From the NCBI GenBank assembly GCA_023511725.1, contig JAIMAY010000021.1, forward strand, positions 1 to 52,548: a stretch of 52,548 nt of DNA, written 5' to 3'. Origin of the DNA: Alicyclobacillus sp. Lineage in GTDB: Bacteria; Bacillota; Bacilli; Alicyclobacillales; Alicyclobacillaceae. Below the pieces are notes generated by a model that was not told the origin of the DNA, did no database searches, and was given only the letters and a program-made list of their open reading frames with translations. This document shows positions 35,110-44,649 of the stretch, piece by piece. Position numbers and translations under genes: made by a program. Each line of letters begins with the position of its first letter. Within the stretch, counting starts at the first letter, position 1.

Positions 35110-37770
35110 ATGACCGAAACAACCACAGCACGCCAGATGCCCAGCGCATACCATCCGGAGCAGATAGAGCAGGACGTGTACGCCCTGTGGCAAAGCGGTG
35201 GCTATTTCCGCGCGGGCCGCGATACTTCCAAGCCGCCTTTTTCCATCGTGTTGCCGCCGCCGAATGTGACTGGGTCGCTGCATCTCGGCCACGCATGGAA
35301 CAACACGCTGCAGGACATCATCATCCGTTTCAAGCGGATGAGCGGGTATGACGTGCTGTGGCTGCCTGGTACGGACCATGCCGGGATCGCCACCCAGACG
35401 CGTGTGGAGAAGACGCTGCGCGAAGAGGAGGGGATCACGCGGCACCAACTCGGGCGCGAGAAGTTCGTCGAACGGGTGTGGGCGTGGAAGCAGCGCTACG
35501 GCGGCGTGATCACGGACCAGATCCGGCGTCTGGGCGCGTCGTGCGACTGGTCGCGCGAGCGGTTCACCATGGACGAGGGGCTGTCGCGGACGGTGCGCGA
35601 GGTGTTCGTGCGCCTTTACGAGAAGGGTCTCATCTACCGTGGGAATCGCATCATCAACTGGTGCCCTCGCTGCGAAACGGCGCTGTCAGACATTGAGGTG
35701 GAGCATCGCGAGGTGGCGGGAACCCTGTACCGCGTGCGCTATCCGCGCACCGACGGCCAGGGCGATGTGGTGGTGGCCACAACGCGGCCTGAGACCATGT
35801 TCGGCGATGTGGCGGTGGCGGTCCACCCCGCGGATGCGCGCTATCAGGCGCTCGTGGGCAAGACGGTGCGCTTGCCGCTAACGGATCGGGAGATTCCTGT
35901 CATCGCCGATGAGTATGTGGATCCGGAGTTCGGTACCGGCTGTGTGAAGATCACACCGGCGCATGACCCGAACGATTTCGAAGTGGGCATGCGCCACCAG
36001 CTGGACATGCCGCAGTGCATCGACAGCGAGGGCCGGATGACGGCGCTCGCCGGCGCGTACCAGGGGCTGACGCGGGAGGAGGCGCGCCATCGCGTGGTCG
36101 AGGACCTGGAGCGGCAGGGTTACCTCGTCCAGCGCGAGGAGATCACGCACGCCGTGGGGCACTGCAGCCGTTGCGATACCGTGGTCGAGCCGCTGTTGTC
36201 GCTGCAGTGGTTTGTGCGCATGCAGCCGCTGGCCGAGCCGGCACTGGCGGCGGCTCGCGACGGGCGGCTGCGGTTTGTGCCGGAACGGTTCACCAAGGTG
36301 TTCGAGCACTGGCTGGAGAATGTCAAGGACTGGTGCATCTCCAGACAGCTGTGGTGGGGCCATCGCATCCCGGCCTGGTACTGTGACGCATGCGGTGAGA
36401 TCACCGTGGCGCGGACGGACCCGGACCGCTGCGCGCACTGCGGCAGCGACCGCATCCATCAGGAGGAGGATGTGCTCGACACCTGGTTCTCGTCGGCGCT
36501 GTGGCCGTTCTCGACGATGGGATGGCCGGAGCAAACCCCGGATCTGGCCCGCTACTATCCCACCAACACGCTGGTGACCGGATACGACATCCTGTTCTTC
36601 TGGGTGGCGCGCATGGTCTTCATGGCGCTGGAGTTCACTGGCGAGGTGCCGTTCCGCGACGTGGTGCTGCACGGCCTCGTGCGCGCGGCGGACGGGCGCA
36701 AAATGTCGAAGAGCCTGGGGAATGGTGTCGATCCGCTGGACGTGATCGACAAATACGGAGCGGACGCGCTTCGCTTCACGCTGGCGACCGGGACCACACC
36801 AGGCGGGGACCAGCGGTTCCAGTGGGAGCGGGTGGAGCACGCTCGTCACTTCATCAACAAGATCTGGAACGCGTCGCGATTCGTGCTGATGAACCTGCCG
36901 GAGGGCTTTGAGCCGCAGCCGCTGGAGACACTCCCGCTCGATCTCGCGGATCAATGGATCCTCCAGCGTTTCGCCGAGACGGTTGCGCGCGTCACGGAAC
37001 ACCTGGAGCGTTACGACTTCGGCGAGGCGGGGCGCGCACTGTACGATTTCGCGTGGGACGAATTCTGCGATTGGTACATTGAGTTTGCGAAACACCCGCT
37101 CTACCATGGAGACGATCAGGCGAAGATCCGCGCCAGGACGGTGTTGCTCACCGTGCTCGACGGTCTGCTGAGGCTCTTGCATCCGTTCATTCCGTTTGTG
37201 ACGGAGCGCCTGTGGCAGTACCTGCCGGTGGCTCGGGAGGTTCTGGCTGTCCAAGCGTGGCCGAAGCCGACCTATCCCGCAAACGGGGAGGCTGCCGTGA
37301 CGCGGATGCGCGTCGTCATGGAGGCGGTACAGCGGGTGCGCAACATCCGCGCGGAATACGGCGTGGCACCGGGCAAGGCCATCACCTGCACACTGCGCTG
37401 CGACGATGAGACTTCACTTGCGCTGTTCCGCGAGACGCAGGATTACATCCGGCGATTGATTGGCGCAGAGCGGATAGATCTCAAGCTGGGCGGTGAGGCC
37501 CCAGCCAAAGCGGTGTCGGCAGTGGTGAGCGGCGCCACGCTCGATGTGCCGCTCGCGGACCTTGTGGACCTGGCGGCGGAGGTGGAGCGCCTGCGCAAGG
37601 AAGAGCAGCGTCTCGTACAGGAGGTCGAGCGTTGCCAGAAGAAGCTGGCGAACGAGCAGTTCGTGAGCAAGGCGCCCGCACACATCGTCGAGGCCGAGCG
37701 CGCCAAACTCACGGACTACGAGCAGCGGTTGGCGGCCGTGCAGGAACGGATCCGGGCACTGGAGGCATGA
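35110..37770 (+). CDS. valS: Valyl-tRNA synthetase
   Basis: ValS charges tRNA-Val and edits mischarged threonine. The 886 residues show the class I HIGH motif (HLGH at 58-61 in PPPNVTGSLHLGHAWNN), the editing domain (TTRPETMFGD, THPAD-like VAVHPADARY), the KMSKS loop at 531-535, the anticodon-binding domain and a C-terminal coiled coil (LAAEVERLRKEEQRLVQEVE). The ATG is preceded by AAGGAGAGG. It is controlled by the T-box and followed by overlapping folC. Confidence 0.98.
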   Translation: MTETTTARQMPSAYHPEQIEQDVYALWQSGGYFRAGRDTSKPPFSIVLPPPNVTGSLHLGHAWNNTLQDIIIRFKRMSGYDVLWLPGTDHAGIATQTRVEKTLREEEGITRHQLGREKFVERVWAWKQRYGGVITDQIRRLGASCDWSRERFTMDEGLSRTVREVFVRLYEKGLIYRGNRIINWCPRCETALSDIEVEHREVAGTLYRVRYPRTDGQGDVVVATTRPETMFGDVAVAVHPADARYQALVGKTVRLPLTDREIPVIADEYVDPEFGTGCVKITPAHDPNDFEVGMRHQLDMPQCIDSEGRMTALAGAYQGLTREEARHRVVEDLERQGYLVQREEITHAVGHCSRCDTVVEPLLSLQWFVRMQPLAEPALAAARDGRLRFVPERFTKVFEHWLENVKDWCISRQLWWGHRIPAWYCDACGEITVARTDPDRCAHCGSDRIHQEEDVLDTWFSSALWPFSTMGWPEQTPDLARYYPTNTLVTGYDILFFWVARMVFMALEFTGEVPFRDVVLHGLVRAADGRKMSKSLGNGVDPLDVIDKYGADALRFTLATGTTPGGDQRFQWERVEHARHFINKIWNASRFVLMNLPEGFEPQPLETLPLDLADQWILQRFAETVARVTEHLERYDFGEAGRALYDFAWDEFCDWYIEFAKHPLYHGDDQAKIRARTVLLTVLDGLLRLLHPFIPFVTERLWQYLPVAREVLAVQAWPKPTYPANGEAAVTRMRVVMEAVQRVRNIRAEYGVAPGKAITCTLRCDDETSLALFRETQDYIRRLIGAERIDLKLGGEAPAKAVSAVVSGATLDVPLADLVDLAAEVERLRKEEQRLVQEVERCQKKLANEQFVSKAPAHIVEAERAKLTDYEQRLAAVQERIRALEA

Positions 37771-37775
37771 TGCGC

Positions 37776-39092
37776 ATGTCGGCGACGATGTCCGAGTGTG
37801 ACGCGCGTGCCTGGCTGCGGTCCTTGCAGCGCTTCGGGATGCGGCCGGGCCTGGAGCGGATCAGCAAGCTTCTGGAACTTCTTGGGCAACCGCACCGCGG
37901 CCTGGCGTTCTTTCACGTGGCGGGCACCAACGGCAAAGGCTCGGTGTGCGCGTTTCTCACGGCACTGCTGGGTGAGCAGGGGCGCGTGGGCACCTTCGTG
38001 TCGCCGGCGTTTGACGGATACCGAGGGCGGTTCTCCGTGGCCGGCGAGCGGATCGACGAACCGACATTCATTCGGCTGGCGGAACGGGTCCGGGAAGCGG
38101 CGCTGGGCATGGTCGAGGCAGGTTTGGAGTCGCCGACCGAATTCGAGGCGCTGACGGCGATGGCGCTGCTATACTTCCAGGAACAGCGACCGGACTTCGT
38201 CGTGTGGGAGACGGGGCTCGGCGGTCGCTACGATTCAACGAACGTGGTGATGCCGGCGGTGTGCGCCATCACCAACGTGGGCTGGGACCATGTGGAGATC
38301 CTGGGGCCCACGTTGGCGCACATCGCCTACGACAAGGCGGGCATCATCAAGCCGGGAATTCCAGTCATCACCGGTGCCGACGATACTGCGTACAGTGTCA
38401 TAGCTGAGGTGGCAAGAGCCCAGCGGGCACCGCTTTTCCGGTTGGGCAGTCACTTTGCGGCAGTGCGTGAGAGCGAAGGTCTGTTGCCGCAGCGGATGAC
38501 CTACCGGGGGCTTGTTGGTGATGTCCACGGTCTTCACATCCCTCTGTTCGGTGCGCACCAGTGCCTGAATGCCGCGATAGCCATCGCCATGGTCGAGGCG
38601 GCGGCGCAGCGGGGCGTGTGCCGCCGGCCGGAGGCCGAGGAGATTCGACGTGGCGTCGCGAAGTGTGTATGGCCTGGCCGGTTCGAGGTGCGTAGGCAAC
38701 GCGGCCGCTGGGTGGTCCTGGACGGGGCCCACAATCCGGACGGTGCGCGAGCTTTTGCGGCGGCGCTCCGCGAATTCGGCAGAGCCCGAGGCATTGAACA
38801 GTGGACGATGGTCCTCGGCATCCTCTCCGACAAAGACGTGATTCCGATGCTGGACGCGGTCCTGCCGTTGGCGAGCCGAGTGGGCGTGGCGGCCCCCGAC
38901 ACGCCGCGCGCCATAAACCCACGGGCGCTTGCGAACCTTATTCGCGTACGCGCGCCCGGACTGCATGTGACTGTCCACCAGACCGTTGCGGACGCGGTGG
39001 CATGGGCGACGGAGCACGACGCGCCGACGGCCGTGTGGGGTTCGTTGTATACCGTGGAAGAGGCGAGACAGGCTATGGATCACAATGGGTAG
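37776..39092 (+). CDS. folC: Folylpolyglutamate synthase / dihydrofolate synthase
   Basis: FolC adds glutamates to folates. The 438 residues belong to the Mur ligase fold: P-loop GTNGKGS at 50-56, ETGLGGRYDSTN, and the C-terminal DGAHNPDGA motif. Several start codons are clustered (37767, 37770, 37776) behind GGAGG at 37761-37765; the last has the best spacing, and the first overlaps the valS stop. valS-folC-prepilin peptidase order is also found in Bacillus (valS-folC-comC), here with murC inserted. Confidence 0.95.
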   Translation: MSATMSECDARAWLRSLQRFGMRPGLERISKLLELLGQPHRGLAFFHVAGTNGKGSVCAFLTALLGEQGRVGTFVSPAFDGYRGRFSVAGERIDEPTFIRLAERVREAALGMVEAGLESPTEFEALTAMALLYFQEQRPDFVVWETGLGGRYDSTNVVMPAVCAITNVGWDHVEILGPTLAHIAYDKAGIIKPGIPVITGADDTAYSVIAEVARAQRAPLFRLGSHFAAVRESEGLLPQRMTYRGLVGDVHGLHIPLFGAHQCLNAAIAIAMVEAAAQRGVCRRPEAEEIRRGVAKCVWPGRFEVRRQRGRWVVLDGAHNPDGARAFAAALREFGRARGIEQWTMVLGILSDKDVIPMLDAVLPLASRVGVAAPDTPRAINPRALANLIRVRAPGLHVTVHQTVADAVAWATEHDAPTAVWGSLYTVEEARQAMDHNG

Positions 39093-39116
39093 AATGTCAG
39101 CGGGGCGGTGGTAGGT

Positions 39117-40517
39117 GTGGAGAATGTACGGCATGTTCACTTCGTCGGCATCGGCGGTTATGGGATGAGCGCCATCGCGAGGGTGATGCTGGATCTCGGC
39201 TATGAGGTGACCGGATCCGACGTGGCCACACAGGAGTTGACCCAGGCACTGGAGCGGCGCGGCGCGAGGGTGTACCTGGGGCACCGACGCGAGCAGGTGG
39301 AAGGTGCAGATCTGGTCGTGTACAGCACCGCGCTGCCGAAGGATAATGTGGAACTGGCGGCCGCCCGGGAGCATGGGGTGCCGGTGCTCCACCGCTCGGA
39401 GATGTTGGCGCGCCTGATGGATGAGCGCATCGGCGTCGCGGTGACTGGTGCGCACGGCAAGACGACGACGAGTTCCATGATTGCATATGTGTTTGACCGG
39501 CTCGGGCTGGATCCGACGTTCGTGATTGGCGGTGTGGTGAAGGACCTGGGCGATAACGCGAAGGCGGGTCACGGACCGTACTTGGTGGCGGAGGCCGATG
39601 AGAGCGACGGGTCGTTTCTGCACTACCGGCCGCGCATCGCTGTGGTCACCAATATTGAACCGGACCACCTGGAGCACTACGGCGGCGAGTTTGAGAACCT
39701 CAAGCGCGCCTACGGCCAGTTCATCGAGCAGGTGCAGCCCGAGGGGCTCTTGGTGGCGTGCGCGGATGACCCTGTGCTACGCAGTTTGGCGGCGCGCGCG
39801 CGCTGTCCGGTGGCATGGTACGGTTGGTCAGAAGCGGCGCGCTACCGCGCGGAGGCCGTGGAATTGCTGGACAGGGGCAGCCGCTGCGTGGTGTTGGATG
39901 ACGGCCGACCGCTCGGCACGCTGGAGCTTGCTCTGCCTGGGCGCCATAACATCCTGAATGCCCTGGCCGCGATTGCTGTAGCTCGCCATGTGGGTATGGA
40001 CTTCCCGGACGTCGCGCGAGCTTTGGCCACTTTCCACGGTGCCAAGCGGCGGTTTCAGGTGGTCGCTGAGCGCAATGGTGTCCTCGTGATTGATGATTAC
40101 GCCCATCATCCCACGGAGATAGCGGCGACATTGGCCGCGGCGAGGTCGACAGGTCGGCGGATCATCGCCGTCTTCCAACCGCAGCGCTACACCCGGACAT
40201 ATTTCCTGTTTGACCAATTCGCGGAAGCCTTTCGGGATGCCGATGAGGTGATTATCGCCGACATCTACTCGCCCGCGGGGGAGCGACGGATTGACAACGT
40301 CAGCGCCGAGCGCTTGGCGGAGGCTGTGCGCTCGAGAAGCAACCCGAACGTCCGATTCCTGCGGACCAAGGATGAGGTGTTCGCCTATCTGCTGGACCAC
40401 GTGCGGCCGGGCGATCTCGTCCTCACCATGGGCGCCGGCGACATCTATCAGGTGGCCTATCGCTTGGCCGATGCCCTCGGCGACCAGGAACGAACCGCCA
40501 TGGCACAGGGGCGGTAA
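39117..40517 (+). CDS. murC: UDP-N-acetylmuramate--L-alanine ligase
   Basis: MurC adds L-alanine to UDP-MurNAc, the first step of peptide-stem synthesis. The 466 residues show the N-terminal HFVGIGGYGMSAIA fold, ATP-binding GAHGKTTT at 111-118, EADESDGSFL, NIEPDHLEHY, and the C-terminal DDYAHHPTEI and FQPQRYTRT motifs. A GTG was chosen with GGGGCGG eight bases upstream; another GTG three codons earlier has poorer spacing. It is away from the usual division and cell-wall cluster. A perfect hairpin follows. Confidence 0.96.
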   Translation: MENVRHVHFVGIGGYGMSAIARVMLDLGYEVTGSDVATQELTQALERRGARVYLGHRREQVEGADLVVYSTALPKDNVELAAAREHGVPVLHRSEMLARLMDERIGVAVTGAHGKTTTSSMIAYVFDRLGLDPTFVIGGVVKDLGDNAKAGHGPYLVAEADESDGSFLHYRPRIAVVTNIEPDHLEHYGGEFENLKRAYGQFIEQVQPEGLLVACADDPVLRSLAARARCPVAWYGWSEAARYRAEAVELLDRGSRCVVLDDGRPLGTLELALPGRHNILNALAAIAVARHVGMDFPDVARALATFHGAKRRFQVVAERNGVLVIDDYAHHPTEIAATLAAARSTGRRIIAVFQPQRYTRTYFLFDQFAEAFRDADEVIIADIYSPAGERRIDNVSAERLAEAVRSRSNPNVRFLRTKDEVFAYLLDHVRPGDLVLTMGAGDIYQVAYRLADALGDQERTAMAQGR

Positions 40518-40527
40518 GATGCGAACA

Positions 40528-40552
40528 CGGGCCGGGGCAACGCCCCGGCCCG
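40528..40552. terminator. Perfect hairpin between convergent murC and a small membrane gene
   Basis: CGGGCCGGGGC and GCCCCGGCCCG form an 11-bp perfect stem with an AAC loop. It has no T run on either strand but is the only structure between the convergent stops. Confidence 0.6.
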
Positions 40553-40589
40553 CTCAGTCATCACGCTCGTTGGACTTCGTTGCGTAATC

Positions 40590-40766
40590 CTACCGCCAGT
40601 GTCGCCTGCGCCGCATATCGAGTGCGCGCTGGTACCAGTAGTATGCCAGGGCCAGCAGTGCGGCTGCGACAAACAGTTTGATCAAAAAGCCAATGAACAG
40701 GGACAGGATCAGCAGTCCCACCACCAAACCCAAGATCCACACCAAGCTGCGCCATGCGGAGTGCAT
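40590..40766 (-). CDS. 58-residue small membrane protein
   Basis: I do not recognise this protein. It has a short polar start (MHSAWRSL), two closely packed hydrophobic segments (VWILGLVVGLLILSLFIGFL and LFVAAALLALAYYWY) and a basic end (QRALDMRRRRHWR). Translation is well supported by GAGGAGGAGGAA just upstream of the ATG. It is convergent with murC and divergent from the pilus locus, with its own promoter-like -10 and a dyad upstream. Function unknown. Confidence 0.7.
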   Translation of the reverse strand: MHSAWRSLVWILGLVVGLLILSLFIGFLIKLFVAAALLALAYYWYQRALDMRRRRHWR

Positions 40767-40809
40767 GGTTCCTCCTCCTCTTCGCAGCGCCCGCGTGGGC
40801 GCTGTCCCC

Positions 40810-40845
40810 AGTATACCATACGCGTGGCCAAGCCATGCTTGGCCA
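40810..40845 (-). promoter_or_regulatory. Promoter and overlapping dyad of the small membrane gene
   Basis: On the minus strand TGG-TATACT forms an extended -10 (hexamer at 40815-40810). Just upstream, covering the -35 place, lies a perfect inverted repeat TGGCCAAGC-CAT-GCTTGGCCA (40825-40845) with 9-base arms. The arrangement suggests a regulator-controlled promoter. Confidence 0.5.
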
Positions 40846-40961
40846 AGGAAAAGAAACCTGAATCTGTCATGCCGAGGCCGCACCGACCAACAGGGAAAGA
40901 CACGGTTCGCGTCGAATCCATCTCGACGCGGGGTTTGCGCGTGGACTCGGGAGGTGGCGAT

Positions 40962-41738
40962 GTGACCGCAGCGGACTGGCAGTCCTACTGGATGGTCGTG
41001 GCCTTTGTGATGGGTGCGCTCATCGGCTCATTCCTCAACGTTGTGGCGTATCGGGTGCCGAGGGGCGAATCCGTGGTGAGGCCGAGATCGCACTGCCCGC
41101 ATTGTGGCCGCATGCTGCGGGCATGGGAACTCGTCCCCTGTCTGTCATGGCTGTGGCTGGGCGGCCGCTGCCGTGGCTGCGGGCAGCCGGTAGCCATCCG
41201 CTACCCCATCCTGGAGTTGGTCACCGCTGCGCTGTTCGCCATTACCGTGTTGGTCGTGCCGGATTGGCCGGCCCGTGTGGCATGGATGGTGTTCTGGTCC
41301 CTGCTCGTTGCCGTTACAGGCACGGATTGGGTGGACATGCGGGTGCCGGATGTTCTGTCCCTGCCGGGCGCGGTCATCGTCGCCACCCTGTCGTGGCTGA
41401 CTCACTGGCAGCAGTTGGGATCCGAGCTGGAAGGTGCTGTACTCTGCGCCGGGCTGCTGTGGGTGATTCATCGCGTATCCGGCGGGCGTATGGGTCTCGG
41501 CGATGTCAAGCTGTACCTGGCCATCGGGGCTTTCCTGGGCCCGGTCTACGGCCTCGAATCCCTCATTTTTGCCTCGCTCTGCGGTGTCCTGGTGGGCGCA
41601 TCGATGCGCTGGGCGAAGTGGCTGGAGCCCCGTGAGCCGATGGCCTTCGTGCCTCACATCGCGGTGGGTGTGGTGGTGGCCGCCTTGTGGGGGCCACAGA
41701 TCACGGCATGGTATAGCGGCCTTGCGTGGGGTGGCTGA
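40962..41738 (+). CDS. pilD: Type IV prepilin peptidase / N-methyltransferase
   Basis: This membrane aspartyl protease cleaves prepilin leaders at the glycine and N-methylates the new terminus. The 258 residues show the N-terminal GSFLNVVAYRVPRGESVV, the zinc-type CPHCG and CRGCG pair of bifunctional enzymes, and the two catalytic aspartates in TGTDWVDMRVPD and GLGDVKL, with about seven further helices. GTG was chosen for GGGAGGTGG upstream; the longer frame covers the divergent promoter. The Bacillus counterpart next to folC is comC. Its targets are presumably the four prepilin-like proteins encoded downstream. Confidence 0.95.
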   Translation: MTAADWQSYWMVVAFVMGALIGSFLNVVAYRVPRGESVVRPRSHCPHCGRMLRAWELVPCLSWLWLGGRCRGCGQPVAIRYPILELVTAALFAITVLVVPDWPARVAWMVFWSLLVAVTGTDWVDMRVPDVLSLPGAVIVATLSWLTHWQQLGSELEGAVLCAGLLWVIHRVSGGRMGLGDVKLYLAIGAFLGPVYGLESLIFASLCGVLVGASMRWAKWLEPREPMAFVPHIAVGVVVAALWGPQITAWYSGLAWGG

Positions 41739-41925
41739 GGGCTTCGTCTTACAAGCGTGAAACAGTTCACAGACGGCGTATGTCGTGGCAGGAGATTGAC
41801 GGATGACGTCGAATTCGTGCCTGTAAATGTGGCGGTCTTGGCAAACTGGAACAGCCGTGGTTGTCGTTGCACGTGCGGGTGAACAGAGACAACAGACGGG
41901 TGCGCCGCTGGGGTGGGGATGAGCG

Positions 41926-43584
41926 ATGGCCCGCAAGCGTCTGGGTGATTTTCTGCTGGATGCCGGATTGATCACCGCGCAACAACTCCAAGAAGCGATG
42001 GAGACGCAGCGCGAGACCCGCCAGCGACTGGGTGAAGTACTGGTACAGAAGGGTTACGTGACTGAGCAGCAGCTCATTGAGGTCTTGGAGTTTCAGCTCG
42101 GCATTCCTCATGTCAACCTCTTTCAGTATCAGATAGATCCATCCATCGTCCGGCTCATCCCGGAGGACCTCGCGCGCCGCTACCTGGTGCTGGCGCTGCG
42201 CCGGGACAAGGCGAAGCTCATGGTCGCCATGGCGGATCCCCTGGACTTCTACGCCATCGACGACCTCAAGATGAGCACAGGCTTCCAGATTGAGCCGGTC
42301 ATTGCCTCCAAAGAGGAACTGCGCATTTACATCGAGCGTTACTACGGTATCCAGGAATCCGTGGAAGAGCTGTCGATGCAGGTGGAACAGGAGGAAGAGC
42401 TGGAGAGCCAGGTGACCGACGAGGACTCGCCGGTGGTCCGGCTCGTCAACCAGATCATCCTCCAGGCGCTGCAACAGCGGGCGAGTGATATTCACTTCGA
42501 TCCGGGGCCGAGTGAATTGCTTGTGCGCTTCCGCGTGGATGGTCTGCTGCGCACGGAGCAGCGCTTGCCGAGGTCGATGCTGGGCGTGATTGTGGCGCGC
42601 ATCAAGATCATGGCCAATCTCAACATCGCGGAACGCCGTCTGCCCCAGGACGGTCGGATGCAGTACCAGGCCGAATTCCGCACGGTGGACATTCGCGTCT
42701 CCACGCTCCCCACGGTTCATGGAGAAAAGTGTGTCTTGCGGCTCCTGGATCCCCAGAATGCGGTGGTGGACATCGAGCGGCTTGGTTTCACCGAAGCGAA
42801 CCTTGCGCTCTTCCGTGAAATGCTGCATGGGGCGCACGGGATTGTGCTGATCACGGGGCCGACGGGTTCTGGAAAGACATCCACGCTGTATGCGGCCCTG
42901 TCCACGATGGCCACGGAGGAGAGAAACATCATCACGGTCGAGGACCCGGTGGAGTACCAGCTCGCCGGTGTGAATCAGGTTCAGGTCAACGAGGTGACGG
43001 GACTCACGTTTGCTCGCGGGCTGCGCTCCATCCTTCGGCAGGACCCGGATGTCATCATGGTCGGTGAGATCCGCGACTACGAAACCGCCGAGATTGCGGT
43101 GCGGGCTGCGCTCACAGGACATTTTGTGTTGAGCACGCTGCACACCAACGACGCCGTGAGCTCACTGACGCGCCTCACGGACATGGGCGTGGAGCCTTAC
43201 CTGGTGGCGTCGGCGGTGCGTGGTGTGGTCGCGCAGCGGTTGGTTCGGCGGGTTTGCCCCGAATGCAGCGAAGCCTATGAGCCCTCTGCTGTGGAGCGGT
43301 ATCTGCTCGAGAGTCGCGGACTCTCTGCGGAGCACCTCGTGAAAGGCCGCGGTTGCGCCTATTGTGCCCGCACCGGTTATCGCGGACGTATGGCGATTCA
43401 CGAGCTTGTCCGTCTCGACGATGAAATTCGGCGCATGGTCCTCGATAAGCGGCCGGATTCCGAGTATCGATCGCACTTGGCTGAACTTGGCATGAAGACC
43501 ATGCTGGACGACGGCTTGATGAAGGCCGCAGCAGGCATGACGACGCTGGATGAAGTCCTGCGTGTCACGATTCGCGAGGCGTGA
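41926..43584 (+). CDS. pilB: Type IV pilus extension ATPase PilB
   Basis: PilB powers pilus assembly at the cytoplasmic side. The 552 residues contain the N-terminal MshEN/GSPII_E domain (RLGDFLLDAGLITAQQLQEA), then the secretion ATPase with Walker A GPTGSGKT at 311-318, the Asp box ITVEDPVEYQL, Walker B ILRQDPDVIMVGEIRD, the His box TGHFVLSTLHTNDA, and a tetracysteine zinc site (VCPECS and GCAYCART). GGGGTGGGG precedes the ATG. A 187-base gap separates it from pilD without a convincing promoter. pilT follows after 15 bases. Confidence 0.97.
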   Translation: MARKRLGDFLLDAGLITAQQLQEAMETQRETRQRLGEVLVQKGYVTEQQLIEVLEFQLGIPHVNLFQYQIDPSIVRLIPEDLARRYLVLALRRDKAKLMVAMADPLDFYAIDDLKMSTGFQIEPVIASKEELRIYIERYYGIQESVEELSMQVEQEEELESQVTDEDSPVVRLVNQIILQALQQRASDIHFDPGPSELLVRFRVDGLLRTEQRLPRSMLGVIVARIKIMANLNIAERRLPQDGRMQYQAEFRTVDIRVSTLPTVHGEKCVLRLLDPQNAVVDIERLGFTEANLALFREMLHGAHGIVLITGPTGSGKTSTLYAALSTMATEERNIITVEDPVEYQLAGVNQVQVNEVTGLTFARGLRSILRQDPDVIMVGEIRDYETAEIAVRAALTGHFVLSTLHTNDAVSSLTRLTDMGVEPYLVASAVRGVVAQRLVRRVCPECSEAYEPSAVERYLLESRGLSAEHLVKGRGCAYCARTGYRGRMAIHELVRLDDEIRRMVLDKRPDSEYRSHLAELGMKTMLDDGLMKAAAGMTTLDEVLRVTIREA

Positions 43585-43599
43585 GGGGGACCGGAGCAG

Positions 43600-44643
43600 A
43601 TGATGCAGATCATTGAGATCCTGACGCATGCGCATGAACGCGGTGCCTCGGACGTTCACATCAGCGTGAACTCGGCGCCCATCCTGCGCATTCACGGCGA
43701 CCTTGTCCCGTCTGGCGATCCGCTCACCCCCAACCAAACGGAGCAGATGGCGCGGTTCCTGATGACGGAGGAGCAGTGGCGGGCGTTTCTCGAGCAGGGC
43801 GAGATCGACTTCTCCTATAGCATCCCCGGCGTGTCCCGGTATCGGGTGAATGTATACCGGCAGCGGGGTTGCTGCAGTATTGCCGCACGCCTGGTTCCGA
43901 ACCGGGTACCGTCGCTGGATGAGCTCGGGCTGCCCGAGGTGGTGCGGACGTTTGCGGAGCGTCCACACGGCCTGGTGCTGGTCACAGGTCCGACCGGTTC
44001 GGGAAAGTCGACCACGTTGGCCGCCATCATCGATTACATTAATCGCACGCAGCGGAAACACGTGATCACGCTGGAGGATCCGATTGAGTACTTGCATCGC
44101 CATCAGCGGTCCATCATCGACCAGCGTGAAATAGGCCTGGATTCCCGCAGTTTCGCCAACGCGTTGCGGGCCGCTCTGCGGCAGGACCCGGATGTGATTC
44201 TTGTGGGCGAGATGCGCGACCTGGAGACGGTCAGCACGGCGCTGTCCGCCGCCGAGACCGGTCACCTGGTCTTGGCGACGCTGCACACCACCGATGCGGT
44301 GCAGACCATCGACCGGATCATCGACGTGTTTCCGCCATCCCAACAGGGGCAGGTGCGCCTGCAACTGTCGATGGTCTTGCAGGGTGTGATTGCCCAAAGG
44401 TTGTACCGAACGCTCGATGGCAACGGAAGGGTTGCGGCGGTCGAGGTGTTGGTCAACACGCCGGCGATTGCCAATCTGATTCGCACGGAAAAGACCCATC
44501 AGATTCGATCCGCCATGCAGACCGGCCGCATGCACGGCATGCAGACGATGGAGGGGCATCTGCGGGAACTGGTTGCGGCTCGGAAGCTTCCCGAGACGGT
44601 GCTTCGCCAGTGGCAGCAGACGATGTCGGTGGGAGCGGGGTGA
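43600..44643 (+). CDS. pilT: Type IV pilus retraction ATPase PilT
   Basis: PilT depolymerises the pilus, driving twitching and DNA uptake. The 347 residues match the usual length and show the PAS-like N-terminus (GASDVHISVNSAPILRIHG), Walker A GPTGSGKS at 130-137, the Asp box (ITLEDPIEYLH), Walker B (LRQDPDVILVGEMRD), the His box (TGHLVLATLHTTDA) and an AIRNLIRE-like retraction motif written AIANLIRTEKTHQI. Dedicated PilT next to PilB separates this locus from simple competence pseudopili, which lack it. Start: first of two adjacent ATGs. Confidence 0.96.
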   Translation: MMQIIEILTHAHERGASDVHISVNSAPILRIHGDLVPSGDPLTPNQTEQMARFLMTEEQWRAFLEQGEIDFSYSIPGVSRYRVNVYRQRGCCSIAARLVPNRVPSLDELGLPEVVRTFAERPHGLVLVTGPTGSGKSTTLAAIIDYINRTQRKHVITLEDPIEYLHRHQRSIIDQREIGLDSRSFANALRAALRQDPDVILVGEMRDLETVSTALSAAETGHLVLATLHTTDAVQTIDRIIDVFPPSQQGQVRLQLSMVLQGVIAQRLYRTLDGNGRVAAVEVLVNTPAIANLIRTEKTHQIRSAMQTGRMHGMQTMEGHLRELVAARKLPETVLRQWQQTMSVGAG

Positions 44644-44649
44644 TGAGCG

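Noticed and set aside
41739-41925. Cyclic di-GMP riboswitch or promoter in front of pilB
   Set aside because: No conserved riboswitch core was seen, and TTGACG at 41796 has no -10 at an acceptable distance.
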